Origin: Burkholderiaceae bacterium 26
Lineage (GTDB): Bacteria; Pseudomonadota; Gammaproteobacteria; Burkholderiales; Burkholderiaceae
Assembly (NCBI GenBank): GCA_000955795.1
Contig: JYOB01000016.1
Coordinates: 459,908-523,907 of the forward strand
Length of the DNA stretch: 64,000 bases
Direction: 5' to 3'
The position numbers and the translations under genes were made by a program. Positions 47,686-57,226 of the stretch are shown piece by piece. Below the pieces are notes generated by a model. It was given only the letters and a program-made list of their open reading frames with translations, searched no databases and had not been told where the DNA came from. Every line of letters starts with the position of its first letter. The stretch's first letter is position 1.

Positions 47686-47705
47686 GGGCCGGGAACAGAA
47701 CCGTG

Positions 47706-48395
47706 ATGCACGCATTTACCGCCAACCCCTGGTTCCAGAGCCTGCCGCCGCGCGCGGCTGATGCGCTGCTCGAAGCCGCGGTGCCCCTGCACATCGCGGC
47801 TGGCGCATTTCTCTTTCGCCAGGGCGATCCGATGGACGTTAGTTCGCACGCGTTCTTTGGCGTGGCCAGCGGCGCGCTCAAACTTTCCATCTTCAACGCT
47901 GACGGAGATGAGGCGATCCTCACGTTGGTGGAGCCAGGCAACTGGTTTGGCGGGGTATCGACGCTCGATCAACAACCGCGTGGCCATTGCGCAATCGCGC
48001 TGGAAGATTCGGACGTGCTGGGGGTGAGCGTGGCGCGCTTTGAAGCATTGATGCGCGATGCCGCATTTGCCGGAGCGATTGCGCGGCTGGTGGCTGCGCG
48101 CTTGCGCCTGGCGTATGGCTCGCTGGCGAGTGCGGCGCTGCACTGCACGCGGGCGCGTGTGGCGCGGCGTATCGCTTCACTGGCGCACGGCGATGTGTCG
48201 CAATCGGCAGAAGGGCGCGCGAGCATCTCCACCTCGCAAGACGCGCTGGCGATGATGCTGGGCATCAGCCGGCAGACGCTCAGCAAGGAGCTGCAGGCGC
48301 TGGTCAAACTCGGCGCGATTCGCCTGCGCTATGGCCACATCGAGATTCAGGACATGGCGTTGTTGTTGGACGCGAGCGAAGCCGGCGCCGACTGA
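47706..48395 (+). CDS. Crp/Fnr family transcription regulator
   Basis: A 229-residue regulator. The N-terminal cyclic-nucleotide-fold domain (LHIAAGAFLFRQGDPMD, LVEPGNWFGGVSTLD) leads to a C-terminal HTH_Crp (STSQDALAMMLGISRQTLSKELQALVKLGAI split across the helix-turn-helix). There is no N-terminal Cys cluster, so it is not an Fnr oxygen sensor. The ligand is unknown. Its last 49 bases overlap the convergent PanE-like gene. Confidence 0.88.
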   Translation: MHAFTANPWFQSLPPRAADALLEAAVPLHIAAGAFLFRQGDPMDVSSHAFFGVASGALKLSIFNADGDEAILTLVEPGNWFGGVSTLDQQPRGHCAIALEDSDVLGVSVARFEALMRDAAFAGAIARLVAARLRLAYGSLASAALHCTRARVARRIASLAHGDVSQSAEGRASISTSQDALAMMLGISRQTLSKELQALVKLGAIRLRYGHIEIQDMALLLDASEAGAD

Positions 48396-49405
48396 CCCGC
48401 AGCCCGCAAAGCCGCCAGCAGATCGTTGCCCGACCAGCTCGGGCGTGTGGCGGCAGATTCGGCGGCATGCACCATCGCACACAGTTTCGCGTTCACGGGG
48501 GCGCGTTGCCCCAGGCGCTCGGCCAGGCGCACAACTTCGCCGTTGATCCAGTCGACTTCGGTCGCGCGCCCGGCGGCCAGGTCGTCGGACATGGACGAAC
48601 GCGCGAGCGGATCGATGGCGAGCATCCTGCCGCCCAGCCGCGCAAACACCGCATCGGGCGTGGCGAGCAGGCGTGGAATCCAGGCGGGCGGTATGGGCGT
48701 CAGCTTGGCGGGCTGGATGCCCGCACGCGACAGCAGCCGCAGCGCCTCCATTTGCGCCAGCGCCAGGCAGCGCCGGTACGCACGCTGCGACAGCTCTTCC
48801 TTCAGCGGCCGGTTGGCCAGTGCGTTGATGGCGTTGTTGAGGTTGAGCAGCAGCTTGGCCCATTGCACGGCTGCCATGTCGGTCCGTTCCGTGAGCGGCA
48901 GACCCGCGCGGAGGAAGTCACCGAGGAACGGCTGCAGCATGGGTGACGCTGCCACTTCCAGCTCACCGCCCGTGCCTTGATGGAAAGCGCCGGGGCCAGG
49001 CTGCATCACATTGAAGGGCACCATGCCGGCCAGCACGGTGTGCTGCGGCAGGGTGGCCCGCAGCACGTCGGCATTGCCAAGACCGTTCTGGAAGCTGATG
49101 ACAACGGTACCCGCGCGCAGCACGGGCTTCAATGCATCGGCCACGGATTGCGTGGCAGCAGATTTGACCGTGACGAGCACGAGATCGGCATCGGCGGCAG
49201 CGCCGGGGTCGGTCACGTAGCGCACCTCAGCCGGCGGTACCTGCCAGCTGCCGTTGCGATAGTCCGTCAAGGTGAGGCCGTGCTCGCGCAGTTCGTTGCC
49301 GATGCGCGCGCGGCCGACCAGCGTGACATTGGCGCCGGCCGCCAGCAGACGGCCACCCAGATAGCAGCCGATCGAGCCGGCCCCCACGATGCAGATCTTC
49401 GCCAT
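48347..49405 (-). CDS. 2-dehydropantoate 2-reductase family protein (ApbA/PanE)
   Basis: A 352-residue NADPH-dependent reductase. The N-terminal Rossmann motif GAGSIGCYLGGRLLAAG and VKSAATQ, then the C-terminal helical domain with KLLLNLNNAINALANRPL, fit ApbA/PanE. It may serve pantothenate synthesis, but family members include other 2-ketoacid reductases. AAGGAG precedes the ATG. The 3' end overlaps the convergent Crp/Fnr gene. The PhoD gene ends 27 bases upstream. Confidence 0.85.
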   Translation of the reverse strand: MAKICIVGAGSIGCYLGGRLLAAGANVTLVGRARIGNELREHGLTLTDYRNGSWQVPPAEVRYVTDPGAAADADLVLVTVKSAATQSVADALKPVLRAGTVVISFQNGLGNADVLRATLPQHTVLAGMVPFNVMQPGPGAFHQGTGGELEVAASPMLQPFLGDFLRAGLPLTERTDMAAVQWAKLLLNLNNAINALANRPLKEELSQRAYRRCLALAQMEALRLLSRAGIQPAKLTPIPPAWIPRLLATPDAVFARLGGRMLAIDPLARSSMSDDLAAGRATEVDWINGEVVRLAERLGQRAPVNAKLCAMVHAAESAATRPSWSGNDLLAALRAAGQSAPASLASNNNAMS

Positions 49406-49432
49406 GCGTCTCCTTGTTGTTGCGCTGGCACC

Positions 49433-51085
49433 TCAAGCCAGGCGCGGCACCTCGTACACCAGGGCCGGCTGCAGTGTATCGATGGCTTCCACCGGCTCGG
49501 GCGGGCGCCACATGAACAGCGAGAAGGTCATCTTCTCGGGCGTCACGTCGATGATGGTAAAGCCGTTTTTCTCGGTTGGGCGCAACGCCTCCTGCATGGC
49601 GACGGACAGCGCGGGCGTGGTCTCGATGCTGCGGAATGCCGACGGGAAGGCGAGGTCTCCGGTGCCGAGCGTGCCGGTCATGACCGTATGCACGGGGTGT
49701 GCGAATGCCAGATCGCCCGAGCGCGACATGGACCCAGCTGCTGATGCATGGAAGTCGCCCTGCACGATTACGGCCGCGCGCTGCTTCTGCTCGGCAAGCG
49801 CCGCCACCAGGCGCTGGTGCTGCGTGTGCCAGCCGGCCTGCCAACCGGGCTTAGGCTGGTTGGCGACGAGGCGGCCGGTCTTCCTGTCGAGCAGATCCGG
49901 ATACCAGTCGCCCAGCTTGCCCGACGAATACGCAAAGGGCAGCGATGGCACGTGGAATAAATGCGCGGTGTCTTCAGCGCGCGTGCGTGCCACGAGCCAG
50001 TCTTCCACCCATTGCGGCACCACGCGTGCGTGGATGCCCTTGTTGTCGAGAAAGCGCCGGCAGTCGTACAGCACGGCTTCGAGCAGCGCGCCGTAACGCA
50101 GCGTGCCGAAGGCGCTGTTGGTGTCGGCAGGCATGCCGGCCTTGTCACCGCCGGGCAGCCACACGGGGCGGTTCGCGTCGGGCAGGAACTCGGGGTAGTA
50201 GCGATGTTGCGTCAGCTCTGCACCCACCAAGCCGTACGGCTCTGGCGGCAGGGTGGCCACCTTGTCGTCAAACTCGTCGTTCTCGAACGTGTCGTGGTCG
50301 TCGGTCAGGAAATACGCGGGGGTGGAGCGCAGCGTGGTGCCGTACAGCCCGCTGATCTGGTAGTCGCAGACGCGTGTGAAGATGGCTTCGTTCTTCGGGT
50401 GCGACATCGGCACAGACGTGTCGAGCGCGCCGCCAAACTTTGCCCACATCAGTTCGCGCACCTGGCGTGCGAACGGCTTGTTCTGCGAGGTCTGCAGATC
50501 CCAGTAGATGTGGTCGCCGTTGGCGATAACGGTGTCGGGCGCGAATGACATCCCGCGCGCGAGCAGGCGCCGGCGGGCGGTCATGTCCAGCCATGCGGTC
50601 TTGCCGGCCACCGGCGGGCCATCGTAGCCGCCTGCGCAGGTGTAGGCCAGGATGCGCAGGCGCGCGGGCGTGGCGTCGGGTGCGGGGAAAGTCCGCAGCG
50701 GCCATGTGTCGGCCAGCGGTTTGCCACCGGCATCGACAATGCGCAGCGTGTATGGCGTGGCGGGCTGCAGGCCACGCACGTCGAAGCGCCAGAAGCGGCC
50801 GGCGGCATCGGTTTGCTCGCCGGCGACGCGCTTGCCGTTGACCATCAGCCACGGCGCACGCGCAAGCGGCGCCTGAAACGATGCCTTGATGAGAAAGCGG
50901 TCGTGGCTTGCCGCCGGAATCAGATGCGCGAGCTGGCCGGCATGCCAGTTGGCGTCGGTTGCTTGCGCGCCTTCTGGCAGGCTCAGGCCCAGCGCGCCAA
51001 GGCTGGCAGCGGCAGTGCCTAGCGTCAGGAAATCGCGCCGGCTCATGCCGTGCGCGGGGGTATGCGGCGATTTATGGGAGGGCAT
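49433..51085 (-). CDS. PhoD-like alkaline phosphatase/phosphodiesterase, Tat-exported
   Basis: A 550-residue metallophosphatase. SRRDFLTLG at about residues 15-23 is a twin-arginine signal, consistent with export of a metal-loaded enzyme. TCAGGYDG, ANGDHIYWD, LTDDHDTFEND and VQGDFHASA supply the metal and phosphate ligands of the PhoD fold. An N-terminal beta domain (about 60-150) precedes the catalytic part. It should hydrolyse phosphodiesters or monoesters in the periplasm. AGAGGA lies before the ATG at 51085. Confidence 0.88.
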   Translation of the reverse strand: MPSHKSPHTPAHGMSRRDFLTLGTAAASLGALGLSLPEGAQATDANWHAGQLAHLIPAASHDRFLIKASFQAPLARAPWLMVNGKRVAGEQTDAAGRFWRFDVRGLQPATPYTLRIVDAGGKPLADTWPLRTFPAPDATPARLRILAYTCAGGYDGPPVAGKTAWLDMTARRRLLARGMSFAPDTVIANGDHIYWDLQTSQNKPFARQVRELMWAKFGGALDTSVPMSHPKNEAIFTRVCDYQISGLYGTTLRSTPAYFLTDDHDTFENDEFDDKVATLPPEPYGLVGAELTQHRYYPEFLPDANRPVWLPGGDKAGMPADTNSAFGTLRYGALLEAVLYDCRRFLDNKGIHARVVPQWVEDWLVARTRAEDTAHLFHVPSLPFAYSSGKLGDWYPDLLDRKTGRLVANQPKPGWQAGWHTQHQRLVAALAEQKQRAAVIVQGDFHASAAGSMSRSGDLAFAHPVHTVMTGTLGTGDLAFPSAFRSIETTPALSVAMQEALRPTEKNGFTIIDVTPEKMTFSLFMWRPPEPVEAIDTLQPALVYEVPRLA

Positions 51086-51267
51086 CGTCCATCCTCTGGC
51101 GTGGTGCGGAGACGCCATCGTGCCGAGACGTGCGCAGGCTGAATGTTCAGCTTTTGACAATTTAGGGGTAGGCCCCAATGCGGTCGGCTCGTCGCACCAA
51201 TGACAAACGCCCCGATAGCCGAAGCCACCGAGGCGTTTGTCATGTCAGACGATGCCGGAGCCGCCGC

Positions 51268-52686
51268 TTAGTAGCCCCACACCTGCATTTCGTCGAGCGA
51301 GTAACCCCATTGCGTGGCGCGCTGCGTGCCGTACATGCGCACATAGCGGCCGCTGCCCTTGAGGTTGGCCAGCGATGTGTGGCCCCACGAAGCACCGCTC
51401 GAAGTCGAGTAGATGTTCGTCCACGTCACGCCATCATTCGAGGTCTGGATGTAGTAGACCTTGGCGCCTGCGTCCCAGTACAGATCGACGCCGGTGATGG
51501 TGCGGGTCGAGCCCAGATCCACCATCAGCCATTGCGCGCCGGCCACGCCTTCCACCGAATCCCAGCGCGTGCTGGTGGTGTTGCCGTCAAACGCATAGGC
51601 CGGGCCCAGGCTGGCGCTGTAGCTGGTGGACGCGCTGGCGGGCTTGCCTTGCGAGAGCAGCGTGATGGCCTGTGCTGCGGCCGTCGGCGTGCCCGGGTAG
51701 TAGTTCGAGCCGAGCTTCGCCTTGGTCGTGTCCGAGTTCACGCCAAACTGCGACAGGCTCCAGCGCTGACCGTTGCTCGCATCGCCCAGGTAGAGCTGGT
51801 AGCCACCGGCGCTCGTCGACGAGAAGAACACGTAGTTCGTGCCGTTCACGGGCGACGGGTCGGAGTTGTTGCTGTTGCAGTCGTTGAGCGTGAGCTGGTT
51901 GGGCGTGTCGCTCGGGTTGACCTTGGTGTAGATCTGGTCGGCCTGGCTGGTAGCGTCGTGCCAGCGGGCATAGAAGACGGTGCCGTCCGCGCGCACGATC
52001 GGGTAGTACGTCGCCAGGCCCGCCGGCGTGTCAAACGCCACCTTGGTGGTGCTGCCCACGGTCTGCTTGTAAAGGCCCATGCCCGAGCCCGTGCCCGTGG
52101 TGTAGTAGACGGCCGTGCCGTCCGGCGTGGCAAACGGCATCGAGTTTTCCAATGTCGGTGCCGTGCGCGTGAGGTTCACAGTCGAGGTGAAGACGGGGCC
52201 TGAGCTGGTGTACGACAGCGCGGCCTGCATGACATCGCCGTTCTGCTTGAAGAACAGCGATTTGCCGTCCGTGCTGAACTTCGGATCTTCATTGCGCGTC
52301 TGGCCGGTGCTGTTGGTCAGGTTGATCGGCATGTTGGTCGAACCGACTTGCCAGAAGAACACGTTCCATGCGTTGTTGGTGATGCCCATGAAGGCGATCC
52401 ACTTGCCGTCAGGGCTGAACACCGCGTTCATCGGGTCCTGGATGCCCCAGGCTGCCTTCGACACCTGCTGCAGCGTGCGTGCCGAAAAATCGTAGATGAA
52501 GAGTTGGCTGGTGCCATCGCCGTAGCTGACGTAGCTGTGATACGCGAGCTTGCCAGTCAGGCTGGCGGGGAACGTCGTGTTGGATTGCGTGGGCGGATTG
52601 GCAACGCAGTTGGCCTGGGCACCGGCAGAGAACAGACCGAGGGCCGCGGTGGCGACAAGGCCAAGAGAAATCAGAGTGGAGCGCAT
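51268..52686 (-). CDS. Secreted beta-propeller protein with C-terminal F5/8 (discoidin) domain
   Basis: A 472-residue exported protein. The signal peptide is MRSTLISLGLVATAALGLF and ends near AQA. About residues 45-300 hold repeated PD40/TolB-like blades (FSPDGKWIAFMG, FSTDGKSLFFKQ, ATPDGTAVYYTT). The last 130 residues are a CBM32/F5-8 type C domain (AYAFDGNTTSTRWDS, WLMVDLGSTRTITGVDLYW). It probably binds sugars at the surface. The ATG at 52686 is preferred because AGGAAG lies nine bases upstream. Confidence 0.8.
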   Translation of the reverse strand: MRSTLISLGLVATAALGLFSAGAQANCVANPPTQSNTTFPASLTGKLAYHSYVSYGDGTSQLFIYDFSARTLQQVSKAAWGIQDPMNAVFSPDGKWIAFMGITNNAWNVFFWQVGSTNMPINLTNSTGQTRNEDPKFSTDGKSLFFKQNGDVMQAALSYTSSGPVFTSTVNLTRTAPTLENSMPFATPDGTAVYYTTGTGSGMGLYKQTVGSTTKVAFDTPAGLATYYPIVRADGTVFYARWHDATSQADQIYTKVNPSDTPNQLTLNDCNSNNSDPSPVNGTNYVFFSSTSAGGYQLYLGDASNGQRWSLSQFGVNSDTTKAKLGSNYYPGTPTAAAQAITLLSQGKPASASTSYSASLGPAYAFDGNTTSTRWDSVEGVAGAQWLMVDLGSTRTITGVDLYWDAGAKVYYIQTSNDGVTWTNIYSTSSGASWGHTSLANLKGSGRYVRMYGTQRATQWGYSLDEMQVWGY

Positions 52687-53626
52687 GAAACGGGACTTCC
52701 TATGCAAATGGGTCAGTGGGGCGGGGGCAACCGCCGCATTAAGTCCGCGTCACTTTTCTGAATTTGGGCAAAGCTCCGCCAATTCCGGGAAATCCGGATT
52801 TGAAAAAGCGCCACAAACCGGGGGAGTGACGAAGATAAAGACGCGCCAAAAAACCCTGTTGCTTCGTACCGTCGTGTTTCTTGTCGGGGCCTCGACTACA
52901 TCGAGAGGGCGAGTCGCGGACCAGACTGTAAGGGTTTCGCTGACACTGTGAAACCCCAATAAGAACGCCGTTCTTGCCCTAATTCGCTGCCGTGGTAGCG
53001 AATCGCCACACGTGCGTGTAAATCTGACACGTCAAATTTTCCGCACGTCGATCAAACTGCACGTGCGAAGTCGATATTGTTATTTTTACTGCGGCGTTTT
53101 GCCGCGCGGCGACGGTGCAAACCTTGCTGGGTGTCGCGTTTGCGCACCATCCTGAAGTGGCGCCGGCGCCCGCTTTGCGGCGTTTTCGATACGGCAAGCG
53201 GGTCATGCGCAGCGAGGCGCACCTGCACCGCCCGCAACCGCCATTGGCGGAAGCCGACGATACGAATTCGGCCTACCCGACGTTGTAAAAAAACCGCCCC
53301 GCGTAGCCCGCTTGCAATGGCGAGGGCGGGCATGCCGCATAAAAGCAGATTTAAATAGTGGATGTTTTTTTGCGCAAAACTGTTTGGCAATCAATTAATT
53401 TATTTCTGTATTGCGCTATTCCTATATTCGAGAAAATCCACTAATTGCATCGACTACGCATGGCCTGCAATTCGTTTCGGATTATGTATAGTTTCAGCAC
53501 GCCAACGATTGCTCTCAGCAAAACGCAAGGCTGATCACGCTTTTCGACCGTTTGAAATGAGGAAAGCCGATAAGCGGGAATGGGCGCGGGCATGGCGATT
53601 TAGGGTGTGCTCTGGAGGTCGAGGGA
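52687..53626. other. Long intergenic region, AT-richer, no gene seen
   Basis: This gap of about 940 bases holds no frame with credible coding character. GGGTTTC and GAAACCC at 52932-52956 form a 7-bp hairpin without a T run. The last 250 bases are AT-rich (ATTAATTTATTTC and similar). It divides the divergent propeller gene and the luxR-type gene, so it should carry both promoters. Confidence 0.6.
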
Positions 53627-54379
53627 ATGGGCGTTCACAACCAAGTGCCGCATGGCTGCGCAATATCCTGGCGGGCGGCATTGCTGCGCGAGTTGAATGC
53701 CCTGCGCGATCCCGATGCAGTCATCCGCTGCCTGCAAACGGCGGTGGTTCTGCTCGGCTTCGACTATTGCGCCTACGCCTTGCGTGCAGCCATTCCGATC
53801 ACGCGCTTCAACACCATCTGCTGGAGCACCTATCCGGAGCCCTGGTGCGAGCACTACCGGGTGTGCGGCTATCTGGCGATCGATCCCGTGTTGCAGTTCG
53901 GGCAGCGCTGCGTCAAGCCAATGCTGTGGTCCAGCATCGCCACGGCAGACGCGTTGTTCTGGATGGACGCGCGCCGCCACGGGCTCAACCACGGTTGGTC
54001 GCACACCATACGAGATCACACCGGCATCTTCGGTACCTTCAGCCTGGTGCGCCGCGCCACGCCCATCACCGAAGAGGAGCTGGCCGCGAGCGAGCCCGAA
54101 ATGATCTGGCTGAGCCAGCGCGCGCACGCCAGCATCAGCACGCTGATGGCCGAAAAGGTCTTGCCCGATGCCGCCGCGCGCTTGAAAGAGGTTGAACGCC
54201 AGACGCTGCACTGGACGGCCGAAGGCAAGACAGCGGCCGAAGTCGCGGCCATCCTGGAGATGACCGAGCGCAACGTGAACTTCCACATCCGCAACGCCAT
54301 CACCAAGCTCAACGCCGCCAACAAGACGCATGCAGTGGTAAAGGCCGCGTTGCTCGGGCTGATTCCCGCGATGCTGTAG
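53627..54379 (+). CDS. LuxR family regulator with autoinducer-binding domain (LuxR solo)
   Basis: A 250-residue quorum-type regulator. The N-terminal autoinducer domain keeps W73, Y77 (WCEHY), D86-P87 (AIDPV), W101 and a Gly in GIFGTF, the residues that contact acyl-homoserine lactones in TraR/LuxR. The C-terminal GerE helix-turn-helix is EVAAILEMTERNVNFHIRNA. No luxI-type synthase lies in the window. Its 3' end is 16 bases from the convergent EAL gene. Confidence 0.88.
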   Translation: MGVHNQVPHGCAISWRAALLRELNALRDPDAVIRCLQTAVVLLGFDYCAYALRAAIPITRFNTICWSTYPEPWCEHYRVCGYLAIDPVLQFGQRCVKPMLWSSIATADALFWMDARRHGLNHGWSHTIRDHTGIFGTFSLVRRATPITEEELAASEPEMIWLSQRAHASISTLMAEKVLPDAAARLKEVERQTLHWTAEGKTAAEVAAILEMTERNVNFHIRNAITKLNAANKTHAVVKAALLGLIPAML

Positions 54380-54395
54380 CGCAGGCGCAGAGATG

Positions 54396-56210
54396 TCAGG
54401 CCATGGCCCGCACGGCAGGGGCAGGGCGCATGGCCTCCAGATGGAAGCCGTTTTCGCTTTGCTTGGCGCGCCGCTTGGCCAGGGCGGCGGCGGTGCCGAT
54501 GTCATCGCTGTTGTGCGCGGCACCGGGGTACACATGGAGCGCGCCCACCGCAATCGTCACGAAGCGGAAGAATGCGGGCAGGCCCTTGCGGTCTTCTGCA
54601 TGGATGCCGCCCGCCGCGCGATCCGCCGGCGTGTACATGGCGAGCGCGTTGGCGTTGAACGCCGCCATGGCCTGCGTGATGCGCGCCTGCCAGTCGGCGC
54701 TCTGAAACAGGATCAGGAAATCGTCGCCGCCCACGTGGCCGAGAAAGTCGCGCGTGGGCTCGCATGCGTTGGCCAGCACGACGGCGGCCATCTTCAGCAT
54801 CTCGTCGCCTTGCCAGTAGCCGTACTGGTCGTTGAAGGGCTTGAAGTGGTTGAGGTCGACATAGCAGGCGTAGAACTCCGCGCGCGCTTCCAGCAAACGT
54901 TCAATGTGCAGGTTCAACGGAATGTTGCCTGGCAGGAACGTGAGCGGGTTGGCGTAGCGCGCGGCCTCGATGCGAATTTCCGTGACGGTGCGCACCAGCT
55001 CTTCACCGGTGCCCAGGCCCAGGTAGCGGCCATGCTCGGTGATGATGAAACCATCGGTCAGGTAGCGCTGGTCTTCGCTCATCAGCAGCGCCGACATGTC
55101 TTCCAGCGAAGCGGATTTCTCCACCAGCACCGGCTGGCGGTTGGCAAACGCCAGCGCCGGTTTCTTGCCGTACAGCTCGCGGTGATACGGCATCGCATAG
55201 CGGTCGATGAACGCTCGGCGTGCGATGAGCGCGAGCGGACGCTCGTCTTCATCAAGCAGCGCCACGGCGTGCAGATCGGGGTGGCGGTTGAACAGGTGCA
55301 GCACGTCGTCATTGCTGCTGCGCAATGGCAGCGTGGGCGCCACGCGCAGGAGCTTGCTGGCCGTGATGGCGCGCCAGCCTACGCGCACAGCCTGTGGAAA
55401 CACCGCAATCTGCGAAGACTGCAGCACGCGCGCCGCGTGGCTCGACATGTCGCTCGCGGGCTTGTCTTGTGGGCGTGCCAGGAAGAAACCCTGTCCGAAG
55501 CGGATGCCCAGGTCGCGTACCACGCCCAGTTCGTCTTCAGTCTCCAGCCCTTCGGCAATGATGCTGGTGGCGCCGCCTTTGAGCGTCTGTTGCAGCGTGC
55601 GTGCCATGTCCAGCTTGGCCGGGTGCTTGGCAATGTCACGCAGGAAATATTTGTCGAGCTTGATGAAGTCGGGCGTGAGTTCGATCAGCAGGTTCAGGTT
55701 GGCATTGCCGGTGCCGAAATCGTCCAGCGCGCATTGCAGGCCAAAGTCGCGTGCCACCGACAGGGCCTCGGCAAAGCTGGCCAGATCATCGATGGGCGTT
55801 TGCTCGGTCAGTTCGATGACGATGCGCGAGGGGTGCAGGTCGTGGTCGGCAATGGCATGCAGCAGGCGGGCATGGTCTTCCAGCAACTGGCGTACGCCCA
55901 GTGCGCTGAAGTTCAGAAACAGCTTACCCGGCAGCCGCATCGCCGAGAAATTGGCGATGGCCAGGCGCGCAGCGGTGGTCTCCAGCGCAATCGTGCCTGC
56001 TGTGTCCGATGCAGCGCCAAACAGCGCTGCGGGCGACTCCATGGCCGAACCCACCGGCCCGCGCAGCAGGGCTTCGTAGCCGAGCACCTCGGTGGTGGAC
56101 AGGCGGAAGATCGGTTGGAACACCGTGCGCAGCATCTCGGGCGCAATGCCCGCGGGCAAGGGAAGCGGTGAGAAAGTCATGACGTTGGCGGCAGACGCAA
56201 GATCGGACAT
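54396..56210 (-). CDS. EAL-CBS-GGDEF cyclic di-GMP protein with degenerate GGDEF
   Basis: A 604-residue soluble protein. The N-terminal EAL domain has E46AL (GYEALLRGP), ELTEQTP and DDFGTGNANL, so phosphodiesterase residues look intact. A middle pair of CBS-like segments (about 265-400) precedes a C-terminal GGDEF domain whose motif reads GGDDF (about residue 495) instead of GG(D/E)EF. The cyclase half may therefore be a GTP sensor. The ATG at 56210 is chosen over a GTG at 56234. It is convergent with the LuxR-type gene. Confidence 0.85.
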   Translation of the reverse strand: MSDLASAANVMTFSPLPLPAGIAPEMLRTVFQPIFRLSTTEVLGYEALLRGPVGSAMESPAALFGAASDTAGTIALETTAARLAIANFSAMRLPGKLFLNFSALGVRQLLEDHARLLHAIADHDLHPSRIVIELTEQTPIDDLASFAEALSVARDFGLQCALDDFGTGNANLNLLIELTPDFIKLDKYFLRDIAKHPAKLDMARTLQQTLKGGATSIIAEGLETEDELGVVRDLGIRFGQGFFLARPQDKPASDMSSHAARVLQSSQIAVFPQAVRVGWRAITASKLLRVAPTLPLRSSNDDVLHLFNRHPDLHAVALLDEDERPLALIARRAFIDRYAMPYHRELYGKKPALAFANRQPVLVEKSASLEDMSALLMSEDQRYLTDGFIITEHGRYLGLGTGEELVRTVTEIRIEAARYANPLTFLPGNIPLNLHIERLLEARAEFYACYVDLNHFKPFNDQYGYWQGDEMLKMAAVVLANACEPTRDFLGHVGGDDFLILFQSADWQARITQAMAAFNANALAMYTPADRAAGGIHAEDRKGLPAFFRFVTIAVGALHVYPGAAHNSDDIGTAAALAKRRAKQSENGFHLEAMRPAPAVRAMA

Positions 56211-56437
56211 TCCGCTAAACGACCCGCTGAACACAGAGTTGAATGAACTTTTTGTGACGCACGCAGCGGCGCGGGTTCGCGGGAGATGGTCCCCACCACA
56301 GAGGGGCGTGGTTCAGAATGCGCGATGCGCGCGCGCCTTCATCGGGCGCTGTCCATTTCGATCCTATTCACGCCGTGCTTGACCCTCACATTGTGTGAGG
56401 TCCTAGCCTGTGTCCAAGCCAGAAGACAGGAGCCACC

Positions 56438-56983
56438 ATGTTGTTGAAAGTGGGCGATCTCGCCAAACGCTGCGGCCTCTCGGTGCGCATGCTGCATCAC
56501 TACGACGCCATCGGCCTGCTCACGCCTTCGGCCCGTTCCGACAGCGGCTACCGGCTGTATGACAAGGCTGACGTCGCCCGTCTGCACCAGATTCAGGCGT
56601 TGCGGCGCTTCGGCATGTCACTAGCCGATGTCGGGGCTTTCCTGGCCAATCCGGACATCCCCCTGACCACGATCGTGGAACGGCAGATTGCGATGCTCGA
56701 TCAGCAGATCACGCAAGCCAGCGTGCTGCGCGATCGGCTGTCGCGGCTGCACGGCCAGCTCGTGCGCAAGGAAGAGCCCGAATTGACCGAGTGGCTCACA
56801 ACCTTGGAATGGATGACCATGAAGAGCGGTGTTGGGTTGTTTACTTACAGATTCGTCGCCGCACCGTTGACTGACGTTCGGGTGTCCCAACATCAATTGG
56901 CAAACCTTGGGAAAAGAACCTGTAACAGGTGGGGATCTTTTAACGGTCGACGATCCGGGCGATGTGCTCCCCCCTGCTATTGA
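56438..56983 (+). pseudogene. Truncated TipA-like MerR family regulator
   Basis: The first 128 codons are a normal MerR regulator: KVGDLAKRCGLSVRMLHHYD, then the coiled-coil helix and WLTTLEWMTM. In TipA-like MerR proteins this last motif leads into an effector domain of about 120 further residues. Here similarity stops at about 56822, and the frame runs on for some 50 unrelated codons (SGVGLFTYRF...) to a stop. DNA binding may survive without the effector domain. The break marks the left edge of an acquired or rearranged segment. Confidence 0.75.
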
Positions 56984-57226
56984 GCCGCCTGGAGGTGTTT
57001 GACAGCCCAGGGCCGAGGCCTGAGTAGCAGCTTCAGGTCATTCTCGCGAAGGCCTGGCGCTTACGACTAGCAACAGGTCGCATCGAACTGGATACGTGAA
57101 CAATCAACTCCGGCAATCCCTCGCGACCCTGTAATGGGCTGCCCTCGCCAATGGCGTTTGACGCATGGTCGTGCGTCAGGATGTGGGAACCGTCTATCAG
57201 AGGGAAAATGGTGGGGCTACGCTGCC
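56822..57226. other. Junction sequence of unknown origin
   Basis: This stretch separates the broken MerR gene from the qatC fragment. A minus-strand frame at 57033-57296 is open for 87 codons but resembles no family I know and overlaps the qatC remnant. It may be debris of a mobile element or of an inactivated gene. Confidence 0.4.

Noticed and set aside
54393-56171. Plus-strand open frame of almost 600 codons opposite the EAL-CBS-GGDEF gene
   Set aside because: Composition is that of a GC-rich antisense frame; all recognisable motifs are on the minus strand.
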